DNA of 64,000 nt from Chlorophyllum brunneum (taxonomy: Eukaryota; Basidiomycota; Agaricomycetes; Agaricales; Agaricaceae), in assembly GCA_963576785.1 (NCBI GenBank), contig OY756139.1, positions 1,302,001 through 1,366,000 of the forward strand. The letters run 5' to 3'. The notes under the pieces are model-generated. The model saw only the letters and a list, made by a program, of their open reading frames with translations. It had not been told where the DNA came from and did not search any database. Below, piece after piece: positions 22,815-34,907 of the stretch; positions within the stretch are counted from its first letter, which is position 1, and each line of letters begins with the position of its first letter. Both the position numbers and the translations under genes were made by a program.

Positions 22815-22932
22815 GAAAAGGTGGTGTTTGTTGGCTGCGCGTCATGGCAAGTATAGCGGGCCGACAATGAGTCGGTTCGATGCTGTTCTGCGGAGTTATG
22901 TAATGGACCTCATATCTCATCCCTCGACTACA
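22815..22932. promoter_or_regulatory. Bidirectional promoter ATRIP/UPF2
   Basis: 118 bp between divergent start codons. The UPF2 frame remains open upstream to an ATG at 22813 that overlaps the ATRIP start codon on the other strand; I prefer the 22933 ATG for UPF2 because a promoter must fit here. Confidence 0.5.
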
Positions 22933-25900
22933 ATGGACCCGGCTCCCAATGGGTCCCACTCCTCTAAAATGGACGATGAAAGAGCACGATACGAGAAGCG
23001 CGTGAAGCTCAAGGAACTAAACATGAATCCCGGTCAACAGGGTATGCACCAGCTGTGGTATTTGACAAGCTCTAATCGCGGGGTGCAGAAGTCTCCAGAC
23101 TCGATTCCTCTCTTAAACGGCATACCACTCTGATCAAGCGTATACGCCAGTCTATGGCAGTAGAAAACAGGGATCAAATCATGAAGGACCTCGAGTCGCT
23201 CTCGTTGGAGAAATACATAGACGAAATAGCAGGGGCAGTTGTCGAGGGCATCGCGCGCTGCAAGACAGAGAAGGATGTATGGGGAGCAGTTGAAGTATGC
23301 CCACTCCCCTTCGTCGCAACGATACTCACTTTTCGTGCAGATCATCTCTCACTTACATCGCCGGTTTTTGAAAACATTCAGCCCTGTTCTTATATCTTCG
23401 CTCTCTGCTGCGATTGCTGCACCCTCCCGAGCAAGCCTCGGCGGTCTGACGGCAGAACAGAGGGAAAAAGAAGACAGCGTGCGGGTGCTACGGCAACGTC
23501 CAGTCCTTCGTATATGCTCGGAGCTGGCATTAGTAGGTGTCATTCGGGACAGCCCCGGAAGGAGCGGCGGAGAATGGATCATGAAGGCGGTCAAGGAGCT
23601 GGTAAGTCTGTGTCACCTTGACCGTTCTCGGCTGCTTACCCCAACCACCAGCTTTCAAATGACCCGAGTCTGTCTTCACTACCACTTCTGATCACTTTCT
23701 TGAAATCATATTCTCGACCCTTCCTCGGTATCGTGGCTCCAGCCACGCACAAACAAATTCCTGCCACCGCGGAACCTGGGACCCTTTCCGGTGCTCACTC
23801 CAATGACAACGATGATGCTTCGTACTTTCCGCCCATCATGAAAGAAGAAGAGGAACTCGTTGAGCAGGATATACGCGACCGTTTCAAACGAATGTGCGAA
23901 GGCTACTTTGACAATGTCAGCAAGAAGCTTGTCATCGAACACAAGGTAATTTCATGCTCTGCTCCTCGCCCGCCGACGACTTATCCGGAAGTCTGCAGCG
24001 GCTCCAAGATCAAGATAAACGAAATCATGAAGCATATATTCGTTCTGGCGAAATTTTTGAGGATCGTCAACAAGCTTATGAGAAGATGACTAAAGGATAC
24101 GAGAAGGTTCTCACCAATTGCCAATCGTGAGTGATACGACTACTTACTGTTGGATTAGCATCGTGAGGTCGTTTTCAGACTGTCAGAACTGTTGTACCTC
24201 CAGCTACCTAGTCTACCAACTGCTTCACAGAAATCGGAGTCAATACAAATTGGATCCACGCACGGATCGTTGTTCCATGATTCTGACGATATGGCAGTCG
24301 TAGGAGGGAAATGGGAGGACGAAGAGGAGCGTAGATTCTATGAAGACGTTCAAGATTTGAAGGATTATGTCCCAAGCAGCGTCTTGGGTATCGACCGTTC
24401 GACTGAGGCGGCAGACGATGGCGATAAAGACAAGGAACAGGAACGCATGCAGCAAGAGAGAGAAGAATTTCGCCAGCTTGAAGAAGAACTGCACAAACTA
24501 CAAAACGACCAGCACTTTGGGGCTAATGATGCCGTGGAAGTGTTATCCGGTAGTGAGGAAAATGAGTGAGTAAGCCACTATCTATACTTTCCTGTCGTCA
24601 TTTTGAAACCATCTAGCGCTCGTACTCCCGTTCCAGGATCGCCCAAAGTTTCTTCACCTCCTCTCTCTCCTCACCTTGCACCACAAGGACCGGGCCAGCT
24701 TCTGACGGCTTTACTCGTACGACTCCAAGATGCGACCAACCGCGCCCTCATTGATCAAGCGGCAATTGATTTCGCTTTCCTGAATTCCAAGGCTGCGAGG
24801 AAGCGCCTGGTTAAGGTCCGTCCATCATTTCCTAAGCCAAGGCACTCATTACTCACACACGCCTTGCAGGCTCTGAGCCAAGTTCCGAAAAATCGAACTG
24901 ATTTACTCCCGCATTATTCCAGACTGGTCGCAACCCTCAACAAATATATGCCCGACATTGGCACGGATCTCATATCTCTTGTATGTAGTCCCCGACATCA
25001 GTTCCGACCCCCATTCTCATTTCTTTGTCGATCTCAGCTAGAGGACGAATTCCGTTACCTCCAACGGAAGAAGAATGTGGTGAAGGAGCTTGCAGAACTC
25101 AGGATGAGAGTAAGCTTCTGTTGTTTGCTGAGCTCTGCCGTGCCTGACGACCGTTAACTCAGAATATCATGTTTCTCTCTCACTTGACGAAATTCCGAGT
25201 CGTTCCGTCTCATGTCATCCTTCACGTTTTCAAAGTATGCCTGGATGACTTCACCGGCACCAACATAGATAATATTGCCATGTTGTTAGAAGGATGTGGC
25301 CGTTTTTTGTTGAGAAGCGAAGAAACCGCCGAGCGATTCAGCACAATGGTCGGTTCTCTCCTGTGTGCAGACTCCTTACTTACCGGTCTTTTTCTCAGCT
25401 CGAGTTAATGCGGCGCAAGCAGGGTATACAGCATTTTGATCAGCGCCAGATCCTCATGTTAGAGAACGCCTACTATCAAGTATAACCCTTTGGTAGCCAG
25501 TTTTGACACACCTGACCGAGTTTCGTGCCAGTGCAACCCTCCAGAGCGTGCCCCGAAACAAGAGAAACACCGGAGTTCAATGGAATTATTTATTCGTCAC
25601 CTCATCTACGATGTCCTTGCCAAAAAGACTATCGACAAAGCCCTCAAACTGATACGGAAATTAGACTGGGACGACGAAGAAGTGAAGCTGGTTCTGCACA
25701 AAGTCTTCACCAAACCCTGGAAAATCAAGTACATCAATATCTCCTTGTTAGCAATGTTGACATATGACTTGCAGCGCTATCGCCCGGCCTTCTCAATTTC
25801 TGTCGTTGACCAAATATTGGAAGATATCCGGCGAGGTCTCGAACAGAATGTCTACAGCGCCAATCAGAGAAGACTAGCCACTGTCAAATTCCTAGGAGAG

Positions 25901-27267
25901 CTATACATCTACCGCATGTTTAGCTCAAGTATTATTTTCGATACTCTATGGTCGATCGTCACATTTGGGCATCGTGAGTAGTCCGGCCATGCCATTAGTG
26001 TTGACCTCCGCTTAGATTTATACGCAGCGGATGGGCGACCATTTCCCAATCAGGCGGTCACACTAGACATGCCAGATGATTTCTTCCGTGTCAGACTTGT
26101 GTGCGCGCTTCTGGATACGTGCGGGATGTGTTTTGATCGTGGCACACAGAAGAAGAAATTGGACAACTTCTTGACGTTCTTCCAGGTTTGCCGTGTTCTC
26201 TTCTCTTCTAGTGACTCTACTGATTCTTGACCAAGTACTATACTCTCTGTAAGGAACCTCTTCCTATAGATGTCGACTTCATGTTGTCAGACTCGTTGGA
26301 GGTTAGTTCAGCTGCATTTGTTGAAGACTGCGTTTAATTCCAAATGACAGGCGGTGCGACCCAAGATCCAAATGGCAAAGAATCTTGAAGAGGCGGCCAT
26401 TGCTGTAGATGAGATGTATAACTCTGCTTATCAAGCCGCAGGTCAGAATCACTCATCATTACGAACGACTACCTCTGATCCTGTCACACAGGGCTCACAG
26501 ATGAGAGTGGAGAAGAAAGCGGCGATGACGACTTTGATAAGCTCTCGAACGAAGATGATGGCGAGGACGAAGCTGTGGACGAAGACGAAGACCTCCATGA
26601 ATCTCCGGTGCGTGTTCTTGCAAGTCCTGGCAGAGATGTATGCTAAGGTTACGTAGGTTGGCGAACGTACACCTTCTCCGGACGAGGAGATTATTCTGTC
26701 AACGAGCAATAACAAACAGGAAAATTTTGGGCCTTCAGAAGAGGCTGACGCAGAGTTTGCGAGGGAGCTGGCTAAACTTGTTACGGACACGTCTGCAGAA
26801 TCGAGAAAGCTTGACAAAAGAACAGCGTTGGCACTCTGGGATTCCTCTGTTCTCCCGCCAGCGCTCAGAAAGAAAAAAACTATTGATGATGGCGAGGAGG
26901 AGGGTGATCTTAAGGATGTGGAGGGTAGTGGGATAATGAACTTCACCGTCATCACGAAGCGCGGCAATAAGCAACTTGTGAGTATCCCCATGCTACCGTG
27001 ACAGAGAGAATCTCATTTCCTATAGGCTCGTCAACTTGCTATCCCGGCTGCCTCTGCTCTTGCCGTTCACACGCGCAGCGCCCAGTTGCAGGACAAGGTT
27101 GAGCAGCAACAACTGAAGCGACTTGTGCTCGACTACGAACAACGCGAGGAAGCCGAGGAATGGAAAGGTAATGTCAAGTCCGTGGCCCAAATACGGTACT
27201 GACTGTGCTCCCAGCTCTTGAAACCCGCAATAAGGCTGGTGCTATCAAAATACGCTACAATGGATAA
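22933..27267 (+). CDS. UPF2: UPF2/NMD2, nonsense-mediated decay factor
   Basis: Scaffold of the nonsense-mediated mRNA decay complex, bridging UPF3 and the helicase UPF1 in the cytoplasm. The start at 22933 (MDPAPNGSHSSK) leads to RLDSSLKRHTTLIKRIRQSM and EIISHLHRRFLKTFSP of MIF4G-1, and EDVQDLKDYVPSSVLG then an acidic linker. TALLVRLQDATNRALIDQAA opens MIF4G-2 and SSMELFIRHLIYDVLAKKTI MIF4G-3, followed by RLATVKFLGELYIYRMF. The acidic patch DDDFDKLSNEDDGEDEAVDE precedes the C-terminal UPF1-binding part (MNFTVITKRGNKQLARQLAI). The end is ALETRNKAGAIKIRYNG with a stop at 27265-27267. About fifteen introns of about 50 nt interrupt it. All three MIF4G domains and the UPF1-binding tail are present, so it should be complete. 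Confidence 0.93.
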
Positions 27268-27772
27268 TGTCCAGACCGGAGGTCCACAGCGAGCTCCTGT
27301 TTTACCGATCACCCGGCCCTCATCTGGCTATCCTATAATTATGCATCCCGCTAGCATCACTGCGCATTTTGTGCTGTATCCAGCATCATGTACTCGCCCC
27401 CGATATTGGATTTACCCCCAGGTTGCCAGTGCAAACGATGATGACAGACCATGGACCGGTTTGGTTATCGGCGTATGTAGACACCTGCAACGTTGGTAGC
27501 ATAGAGCAGACACGTGTAATACTGAAGTAGTTTCTTGTACCTTCATGGCCCCCAGAGCCAGGACACCCGAACTGCGTTGACGCCATGCAGCAAGCCTTGG
27601 CGATGCTTGTACAGGGTCATCAGACGATCAGAGGTTGTGGATGGTCCATGACCTAATAAGGCAGGCGGCGAGGACTTTCGCGCCACTTGGGCGCCTGAGG
27701 ACGCGAATAACCTCACAACACTCTCATTCTACTCCTCTCCTACCCGTCCCTCCTGCTCCAGTCTACACCCCT
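27268..27772. other. Spacer UPF2/kinase
   Basis: Contains the UPF2 3' end and kinase promoter. The kinase frame is open upstream to an ATG at 27641, so part of this spacer may encode about 44 extra N-terminal residues; the sequence just before 27773 is strongly pyrimidine-rich, more like a leader. Confidence 0.45.
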
Positions 27773-29321
27773 ATGTCACAATCATCTAGAGCCTGGGAGA
27801 AGAGTTCTCAGAGGGATCTTTCATTGGATCTCCCAGAGTCTGTTCGCATTACTGTCGAACTTTCGACCTCTGGGAAGGGCAAACGTAAAATCAACCAGTA
27901 TTCGAAGGAGGCGCGTATAGGCAAGGGGCGTCATGGCGAGGTTTACCTATGCCATGTTGAGGCCAACCAAGACTGGAAAGCGGTGCGTGTTCTACATCTG
28001 CATGTTTGTAGTACCACCCCTAACCTGCTTTCTAGGCCATTAAGATCGTCAGACGTAGCAACCCTCGGGACAAAATCAAACTGCTAAGAAGAAATTACCA
28101 ACAAAGCGAACCGACTTTTGGGTCGGAGCGACCATACCCTCTTAGCAGCACAGAAAACAGCATTCGGAAGGAGATTGCAATCATGAAGAAATGTCGTCAT
28201 CCGAATATTGTTCGTTTGTTAGAGGTCATAGATGATCCTCAGCAAGACAAAATATACATGGGTGTGTAACCCAACGCCCACTGTTGGTCCCAGCTGATAT
28301 ATCCACTATGCAGTAATGGAGTATTGCTCAGGAGGGCCGGTGCAGTGGGCCAACGAAAGCAGGCAACCGGTACTCCATCTAGAACAGGCACGGAGAATCA
28401 TGAGAGATGTAGTACTCGGGCTCGAATACTGTGCGTAGATCGACTGACCCTATTCTCCAATCCTCCTGCTAAGTTTATGTGATAGTACATACTGTGGGGA
28501 TAATTCACCGTGACATCAAACCCTCTAATTTGCTATACAGCAAGGAGAGAACGACAGTGAAAATCATTGACTTTGGTGTCTCCCACTACAACTCCCGGCG
28601 CTCGATCCCACAGTTCGCTTCCCCCTCTACACCCGAAGACACCTCATTGTTTCCGGACTCCGACCTGCAGAAGACGTTGGGAACACCCAACTTTCTTGCG
28701 CCTGAAGTTGTTTGGTTTGACGACTCTGGAGATGATATGTCAGAAACCGGGTCTAATCGTTCCTCTGTGACTGTTGGCGAGAAGACGTCCATGCCGAAGG
28801 TTCGACCACCCATTACGGAGGCGCTAGACATATGGGCCTTAGGTGTAACTTTTTACTGTTTGCTTTTTGGACACACCCCATTCAGTGCGCCTTCGTCCCC
28901 CAATGATAACGTCCATCACAACGAATGGGTGCTGTACAATCAAATATGCACACAGGACTGGGAGGTAGATGTGACCATGACCGCAGACCAGATTGCGACC
29001 GGAGGGCGACACCCAAAGGACATGTCGAGTGAGGGATATGCTGTCATATCACTGCTGGACTCGATGCTGCAGAAGAATCCGACCAGCCGGGCTTCCGTAA
29101 CTGATCTCAAGGTGGAGATGAAGCTTCTGTCCACTTTTTGTTGAGTTACTGACTCAGGTTGCTAGCGCCACCCCTGGATACTCCGCAACATTCCTAATCC
29201 TAAGGAGTGGTTGCGGCTGACTTCTCTTAGCCCCACCCCCTCGGCCTCCAGAAGTGTTTCGCCAATATGCCGCTGGTTTTACGCGGTTGGCCAAAGGCTG
29301 GCATGGATGCGAGCCAAATGA
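27773..29321 (+). CDS. CaMKK/SAK1/Ssp1-type protein kinase
   Basis: Serine/threonine kinase resembling Ca2+/calmodulin-dependent kinase kinases and the fungal Snf1-activating kinases (Elm1/Sak1/Tos3, Ssp1), which phosphorylate AMPK/Snf1. After an N-terminal leader, KINQYSKEARIGKGRHGEV is the glycine loop, KAIKIVRR holds the catalytic Lys, and KEIAIMKKCRHPNIVRLLEV the alphaC region. MEYCSGGPVQW is the hinge, IIHRDIKPSNLLY the catalytic loop, and VKIIDFGVSH the DFG. A Ser/Pro-rich insert then separates DFG from TLGTPNFLAPEVVWF. LDIWALGVTFYCLLFGHTPF follows, and the end is HPWILRNIPNPKEWLRL plus a short tail, with a stop at 29319-29321. The VMEYCSGGPV hinge and the long activation-segment insert fit the CaMKK group. 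The exact start is uncertain (27773 or 27641). Confidence 0.88.
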
Positions 29322-29481
29322 GGTACAGTCCTTTACCAGCATGGAACAGTGTAGGACACTCCGGAGATCCAACTAGGACATAGTAATGCTATAGATGCGA
29401 ACCCAGACTAGGTGGATGGATATTCTGCTCATTTTGTATTTTCTACCTCTTTTATCTACTATGCTATCTACAGTAGGAATG

Positions 29482-29491
29482 GTCACATGAC
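29482..29491. promoter_or_regulatory. GTCACATGAC palindrome upstream of SND1
   Basis: A near-palindromic Cbf1-type box 103 bp before the SND1 start. The same 10-mer recurs at 46700-46709 and a CACGTG variant at 667-676. Confidence 0.4.
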
Positions 29492-29593
29492 AGATAGTGA
29501 AATGTCGAGAAGGGGCAGGGTTGCACACGAACATGGGCGTGATACACGTTGCACTCCGAAAATTCATCTCCTTACTCTCTCTCGCTTGGTCCA

Positions 29594-32500
29594 ATGTCTC
29601 TGAAGGCGGTAAGCATTCGTGGCATCTACTCCCCACAATTAATGACCGTGTGCAGATCGTCAAGTGTAGATATCTCTTCCGCACCTGTACCAGTCTCTGA
29701 TTTGCGATCTTTAGCTGTCATCTCTGGTGATTCCTTGGTTCTTCGCGGTCGTCCCGGCCCTCAGGGACAACCCCCGAAGGAACGGTGAGCACCGACATTG
29801 ATCAGGAGATCATTCACGCTTTGAACTTTGCCAACAGTGTTCTACATTTGGCTGACTTGAGTGCTCCAAGGCTTGGAACGCAGTCCAGAGAAGATGAGGT
29901 GGGGTGTCTCTAGAACATCTCAACTATACTTAACACAGCATGTTAGGCATGGGCATATGAGTCTCGCGAGTTCCTCAGGAGCTTAGCTGTTGGCAAGGAA
30001 GTTAACTTCGCGTCTATCCACTCTCTGCCTTCCAACGATGACGCACCCCGTGACATTGGTACTGCTGACATCAATGGCGTCGATCTCGTGTCTGAAATTT
30101 TAAAAAATGGCTGGGCGAAGCTTAAGGAGAGCAAGAGAGAGCCGACCCCAGAAGACCTGAAACGCAGGGATTGCGAGAGTGAGGCCAAGGCTGCTGGAAA
30201 GGGCCTTTGGAACCCTCACGGTCCTCAGGTGGGTGCTTAGAGGCCGAGTGTGCGCTGACAAGGCTCACAGGTGTTTGTTAGGCCCGCCAAGTGCATTATA
30301 CAATGCCGGACGATTCACAAACATTCTTGACCGAGTGGAAGGGTAAACCTGTTGATGGTGAGTGCTCCCACAATGGCAGCTAAACCTTCACTAACCAGAG
30401 CCCAGCTATTGTTGAACAGGTTCGGGATGGAAGCAACCTTCGAGTCCGACTCTTGTTGCCCAACGGCGACCACCAGTTCGCAAACATCACAATGGCAGGT
30501 GTGCGGTGCCCCCGCTCATCCTCAAAGCAAGGTGAAGCCTCCGAGCAATGGGGCGAAGAGGTATGACCAACAACCACCTACCTGATCGATCTGATCTGTT
30601 CTTGCAGGCGAAGTTTTTCGTCGAATCCCGTCTCCTCCAGAGATCTGTTCGCGCTCAAATTTTGTCAGTCCCCACGCCCGGTGCTACACCTTTCCAGACT
30701 GGTGCTAATGCTCCGGCACCTGCTCCTGTAACTGTTTTCATTGGAAACGGTCGGTCGTGGTGGCTACTGTCGACGTGCAGGTACTCATACAATTCCTCTA
30801 GTCCTTCACCCAGCCGGAAATATCGCTGAACTCCTCGTTCAGACGGGCTTGGCTCGTGTCGTCGATTGGCACGCCGGAATTCTTGCGGCCGGTGGAGGCA
30901 TGGAACGTCTACGAGCAGCAGAGAAGATAGCAAAAGAGAGGCGTGCATATCTGTATGCCAATACCCCCGCTCCCAGCATATCCCACACAGGATCTATCGC
31001 GGGTGGCCCAGCGAGAGCCTTCGATGCTACGGTCATTCGCGTTTGGAGTGGAGACCAGATCTCCGTTGTCGACAAGGACGGAAAAGAACGTCGTTTGCAG
31101 CTAAGTTCGACCCGTGGTCCAAAGTAAGCTCTCTTTCGCTTTGGATCGTCCCTCTGATCCCTCTGACGGACGGCCTCTTAAAGACTGTCGGATCCACGCC
31201 AAGCATACTATGCACAAGAAGCCCGAGAGTTCTTGCGGAAGAAGTTAATCGGAAGACGTGTCAAGGTCACGATTGACTTTGTTCGCCCACGTGAAGGTGA
31301 TTTTGACGAGCGTGAATGTGCGACAATCCGCTATGGAGGACACAATGCGTGTGTATGGTCTAAAATATAGCCGGTATGACCTGATGAATGTGACTTTGTT
31401 GATAGAAATATTGCCGAACAGTTGATCGAAAAGGGGTTGGCAGGTGTTGTTCGCCATAAACGTGATGACGAAGACAGATCCCCAGATTACGACAAGCTAA
31501 TGGCTGCTGAACAAGCGTAAGGAAATCAGAATCGTGATGCAATATATCTACTCATTCATCGCTTCGTAGTGCCCTGGCAGATACCCGTAGTATTCATTCA
31601 GGGAAGGAAGTGCCTACACCCAAGCAACCACTAAACATCTCAGAGGCAAGCAGTCGAGCTCAACCTAATCCGACTTTTCTGACCTTCCCCAGACGAGCAA
31701 TCGTGCGAACACATTTTTGAGTGGGTTCAAGCGCCTGGGCCGAATTCCGGCTATCGTGGACTATGTTGCGGCAGGATCACGCTTTAAGTGAGTTGGACCC
31801 ATGCATTCGATCAGTACTGATATCGTAAACGTATTATAAAGGTTGTTCCTTCCAAAAGACAACCAGGTGTTGACCCTAGTACTTGGAGGTGAGCCGAAGT
31901 TGCTTCGAAATGAACCAAGTTGTATAAACGTGAATACCAGGTATCCGTGCTCCTCGTACGGCTCGCAATACCTCTGAAAGGACGGAACCATATGGAAACG
32001 AAGCCTTGGAATTCGCTACACGAAAGTATATGCAGCGTGATATCGAGTTTGAAGTCGACACTACTGATAAGTCAGGCGGATTCATCGGAGCCCTCTACTT
32101 CAACAAGACCGAAAACGCTGCCGTGGAACTTGTTCGAGAAGGGCTGGCCACCGTACATTTATTCTCTGCGGAAAACATTGCCTGGTCACGCCAGCTGTAT
32201 GACGCTGAGGTAGATTCTCGTTCCAGCATCAAATTTAATCAACTCACCCGTGAATAACTAGGCCGAGGCGAAGAAGGAAAGGCGCAACGTAATTCGCTCC
32301 CATCCTCTCGTCATTATTACTCTACCCACATATACTCATTCTCAGATTTGGATCGACTACGATGAGGAAGCGGAGAACCAAGTAAAGGCCGAACCAGAAA
32401 ATGACGATGCACCACTAAAGTCCGAGTACCTTGATGTTATCATCAGCGATGTAAGGACGAAGAACGGCCTTAACTTCTCCGTCCAGATACTTAACACCGA

Positions 32501-33248
32501 AGGTGAGTGAGATAGCATTACGAACGTAGGCTCCAATCTCACCCGCAATATACCAGGCATTGTCTCTCTGGAAAAACTTATGAAGGAATTCAGCCTACAC
32601 CACAGTGGTGCTATAACCATCCCATCTGGCTTCGTACCAAAAGGTGGGGACCTTGTATCGGCGAAGTTTTCGGATGGAGCATGGTACAGAGCTAAAGTTC
32701 GCCGCGCTTCGCCCCTGAAGAGGGAAGCTGAAGTAACATTTATCGATTATGGAAACCAAGACACCATACCATTCTCCAGCATTCGCCCCTTGGACCCTAA
32801 ATTCCGGACTCTGCCTGGACAAGCTCAGGATGCTAGGCTGAGGTACGAAACACCCCCCCCCCCCAATAGCTAGGCCCATGAAAAACTGATCACTTTCTGA
32901 AGCTTCATCAAACTCGTGAGTGAAGATAGCGAATATCATGCCGAAGCCGTAGATCGCTTCCGTTCACTATGTGAAGGGCGGAAACTCGTTGCCAATATCG
33001 ACCATAAAGAGGGCCCCTTGCTTCATCTACGCCTGATGGATCCCTCCGATCCTGCTGCGACTGGAGATCCATATGCATGCATTAATGCCAATCTCGTCCG
33101 AGAAGGACTTGCATCCATTGACCGCAAAGGCTGCAGGTACCTTCAATCATACGCCCCAGTTCTTAAGAGGCTCCAGGAAGCCGTTACTGGGGCTAAACGA
33201 GATCGCTTCGGAATGTTCGAGCTCGGAGATGTAGAAGAGGACGAGTGA
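29594..33248 (+). CDS. SND1: Tudor-SN / SND1 staphylococcal-nuclease-like RNA-binding protein
   Basis: RNA-binding and RNA-cleaving cofactor protein with repeated staphylococcal-nuclease-like (SN) domains and a Tudor domain. The first SN domain has [20 protein letters not shown] and [20 protein letters not shown]. Later SN domains show [60 protein letters not shown] and [20 protein letters not shown]. The Tudor domain contains [18 protein letters not shown] and [16 protein letters not shown] final SN-like segment ends [13 protein letters not shown] with a stop at 33246-33248. About fifteen introns; one contains a C12 run at 32853-32864. The start MSLKA at 29594 is supported by the family, but the second exon boundary does not splice in frame (see findings). 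Confidence 0.93.
32853..32864 (+). repeat. C12 homopolymer in an SND1 intron
   Basis: Twelve C residues inside the intron preceding the exon with [13 protein letters not shown]; directly visible, no function implied. Confidence 0.85.
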
Positions 33249-34907
33249 TCTCAGTTCATTTCTTACCCAGAATAGCACACATTAAGTGGCTAGCCAACCC
33301 TCAAATTAGTCTTTCGGAAAACGCGTGTCTACTGTTCTCTCCTTTATTGTACCATCAACACGGGGGTACAGCCCGTAGAATACCACGCATAGAGGCTGAC
33401 ACATCATATCCGAACCTGAAGTACCGGATGCATATGAGGAAACAACCTCCGTTAAAGGGCTTCCCAGATCATTCGAGAGTTGTTGGCCCTACAATGCAGA
33501 TAAGTGATGATATGACATGGACATACTAAACCCACGTTTCGGCTGCTAGAGGGAAGTTCATCTAGGCATTACGTTCTTGCCATTTTGAAAGACAAAATCA
33601 TTCCCTGACACCGGCTACGATTGGTGTATTTGCCATCCTTCGAGCTCGTTTGGATCATCAATGTCGTGTGCAAGTCATCAAGCTACAGACACCACGACAC
33701 CGCCTCCCTGGTAAGTTTTGACATCAGACAACGGGCAAAATGAACTCAGAATGAGGGTAGAATACCTTCAGGGGAGGGGGTTTTTAGGTCAGTCGTCTAG
33801 TGTGAATCACCCATCAGAAAATGGTACTTCGTGAAAGGGATACAGGGCTTGCGATGATCGCTGCCCGATCCCAAAAAACATGACAACCCAAACCCCAACA
33901 AAACTGCATGACACCGAGGAATATCTAATTTTCGAAGGCGCCACCAAAAACGACTATACGAACACCATGCTTTTTGGCGAGGAATACTCATTAACACCCG
34001 TAGCACAAAAGAACAGCGAAAGGACTAGGCACGGAGAAAGGTGCGCAGGTGCGGCCACAGCTATGAGAAGGGAAAAAAAGACCCATTTAAAATGGGGACC
34101 ACGGCCCAAAGAAAATATACGTTGGAAAGTAGTGTTCTCTGCCCTGAAGAGCGGGTCCCAGCCTAACGCGCATGATCCTTTTCCACTTGCAAGACGCAGA
34201 CGAGATATAAGTCCGCTAACACATCAATTTCGTAGCATACAAATGGAAAAGGAACCCAACTACGACCTCCAGGTGAAGGTACCTTGATTGTTGTAGTAAT
34301 TAGGGTGAACCAATTAACATTTTCCGTATCAGTTGCGTGGTGGGAAGCGCTGTACTATCACCCGCTGTAAATAATGTGGTGATTGGGATCTTGCCTTTGC
34401 ATGTTTTTGAGCTACCGGGGCCATTGGAATGATCCTATCCAGACCACGTTTGTGGATATGTGTCGTCTGTTTGAACGAAGAGCTAACTCCGACTCAGTAA
34501 TTCGCTTCATGTAAACCAGGGCGGCTCGCGAGACAATGAAGAACTAGAGTGGAAAAAGGATGGGTGACGGAGTAGCTTAAAATTATATGGGACTACTTGT
34601 GCGAGGCAGACGTAGCCCGGAGAGTAGGAGATTCAGCTGAGTCACGAGTTCAGCGGGTATACCTCCGGGATTATTGGATTGACATCATTACGGGAGGGGA
34701 CTCCGTTAGATCTTTGGTACCTGCTCTGGTAATCACCGTGTCGGGTGGACTGTTCTTTTCGGTTGAATCTCGAACGATAAGGAATCTAAATCAGTAAACG
34801 GGAACGCAAGCTGGCCTACCACAGGACCACATCCACAATTATAATCTCCTCAATATCAGACTCCGCGAGTTTGATTGTCAACTGAGCAGAGTCGATCATG
34901 GGATGGA
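33249..34907. other. Gene-poor spacer with ORF remnants
   Basis: On the minus strand near 33565-33720 a frame reads HDIDDPNELEGWQIHQS, then a stop, then SGNDFVFQNGKNVMPR, which looks like broken or unspliced coding sequence. On the plus strand an ATG ORF of 135 codons (33880-34287, MTTQTPTKLHDTEEYLI) is open but unrecognised. Neither is strong enough for a gene call. Confidence 0.35.

Noticed and set aside
26449..26991. 180-codon minus-strand frame
   Set aside because: Antisense to the acidic UPF2 linker; Ser/Leu-rich shadow.
33880..34287. 135-codon plus-strand ORF
   Set aside because: ATG ORF without recognisable domain, splice context or family similarity; kept only as a remark in the spacer entry.
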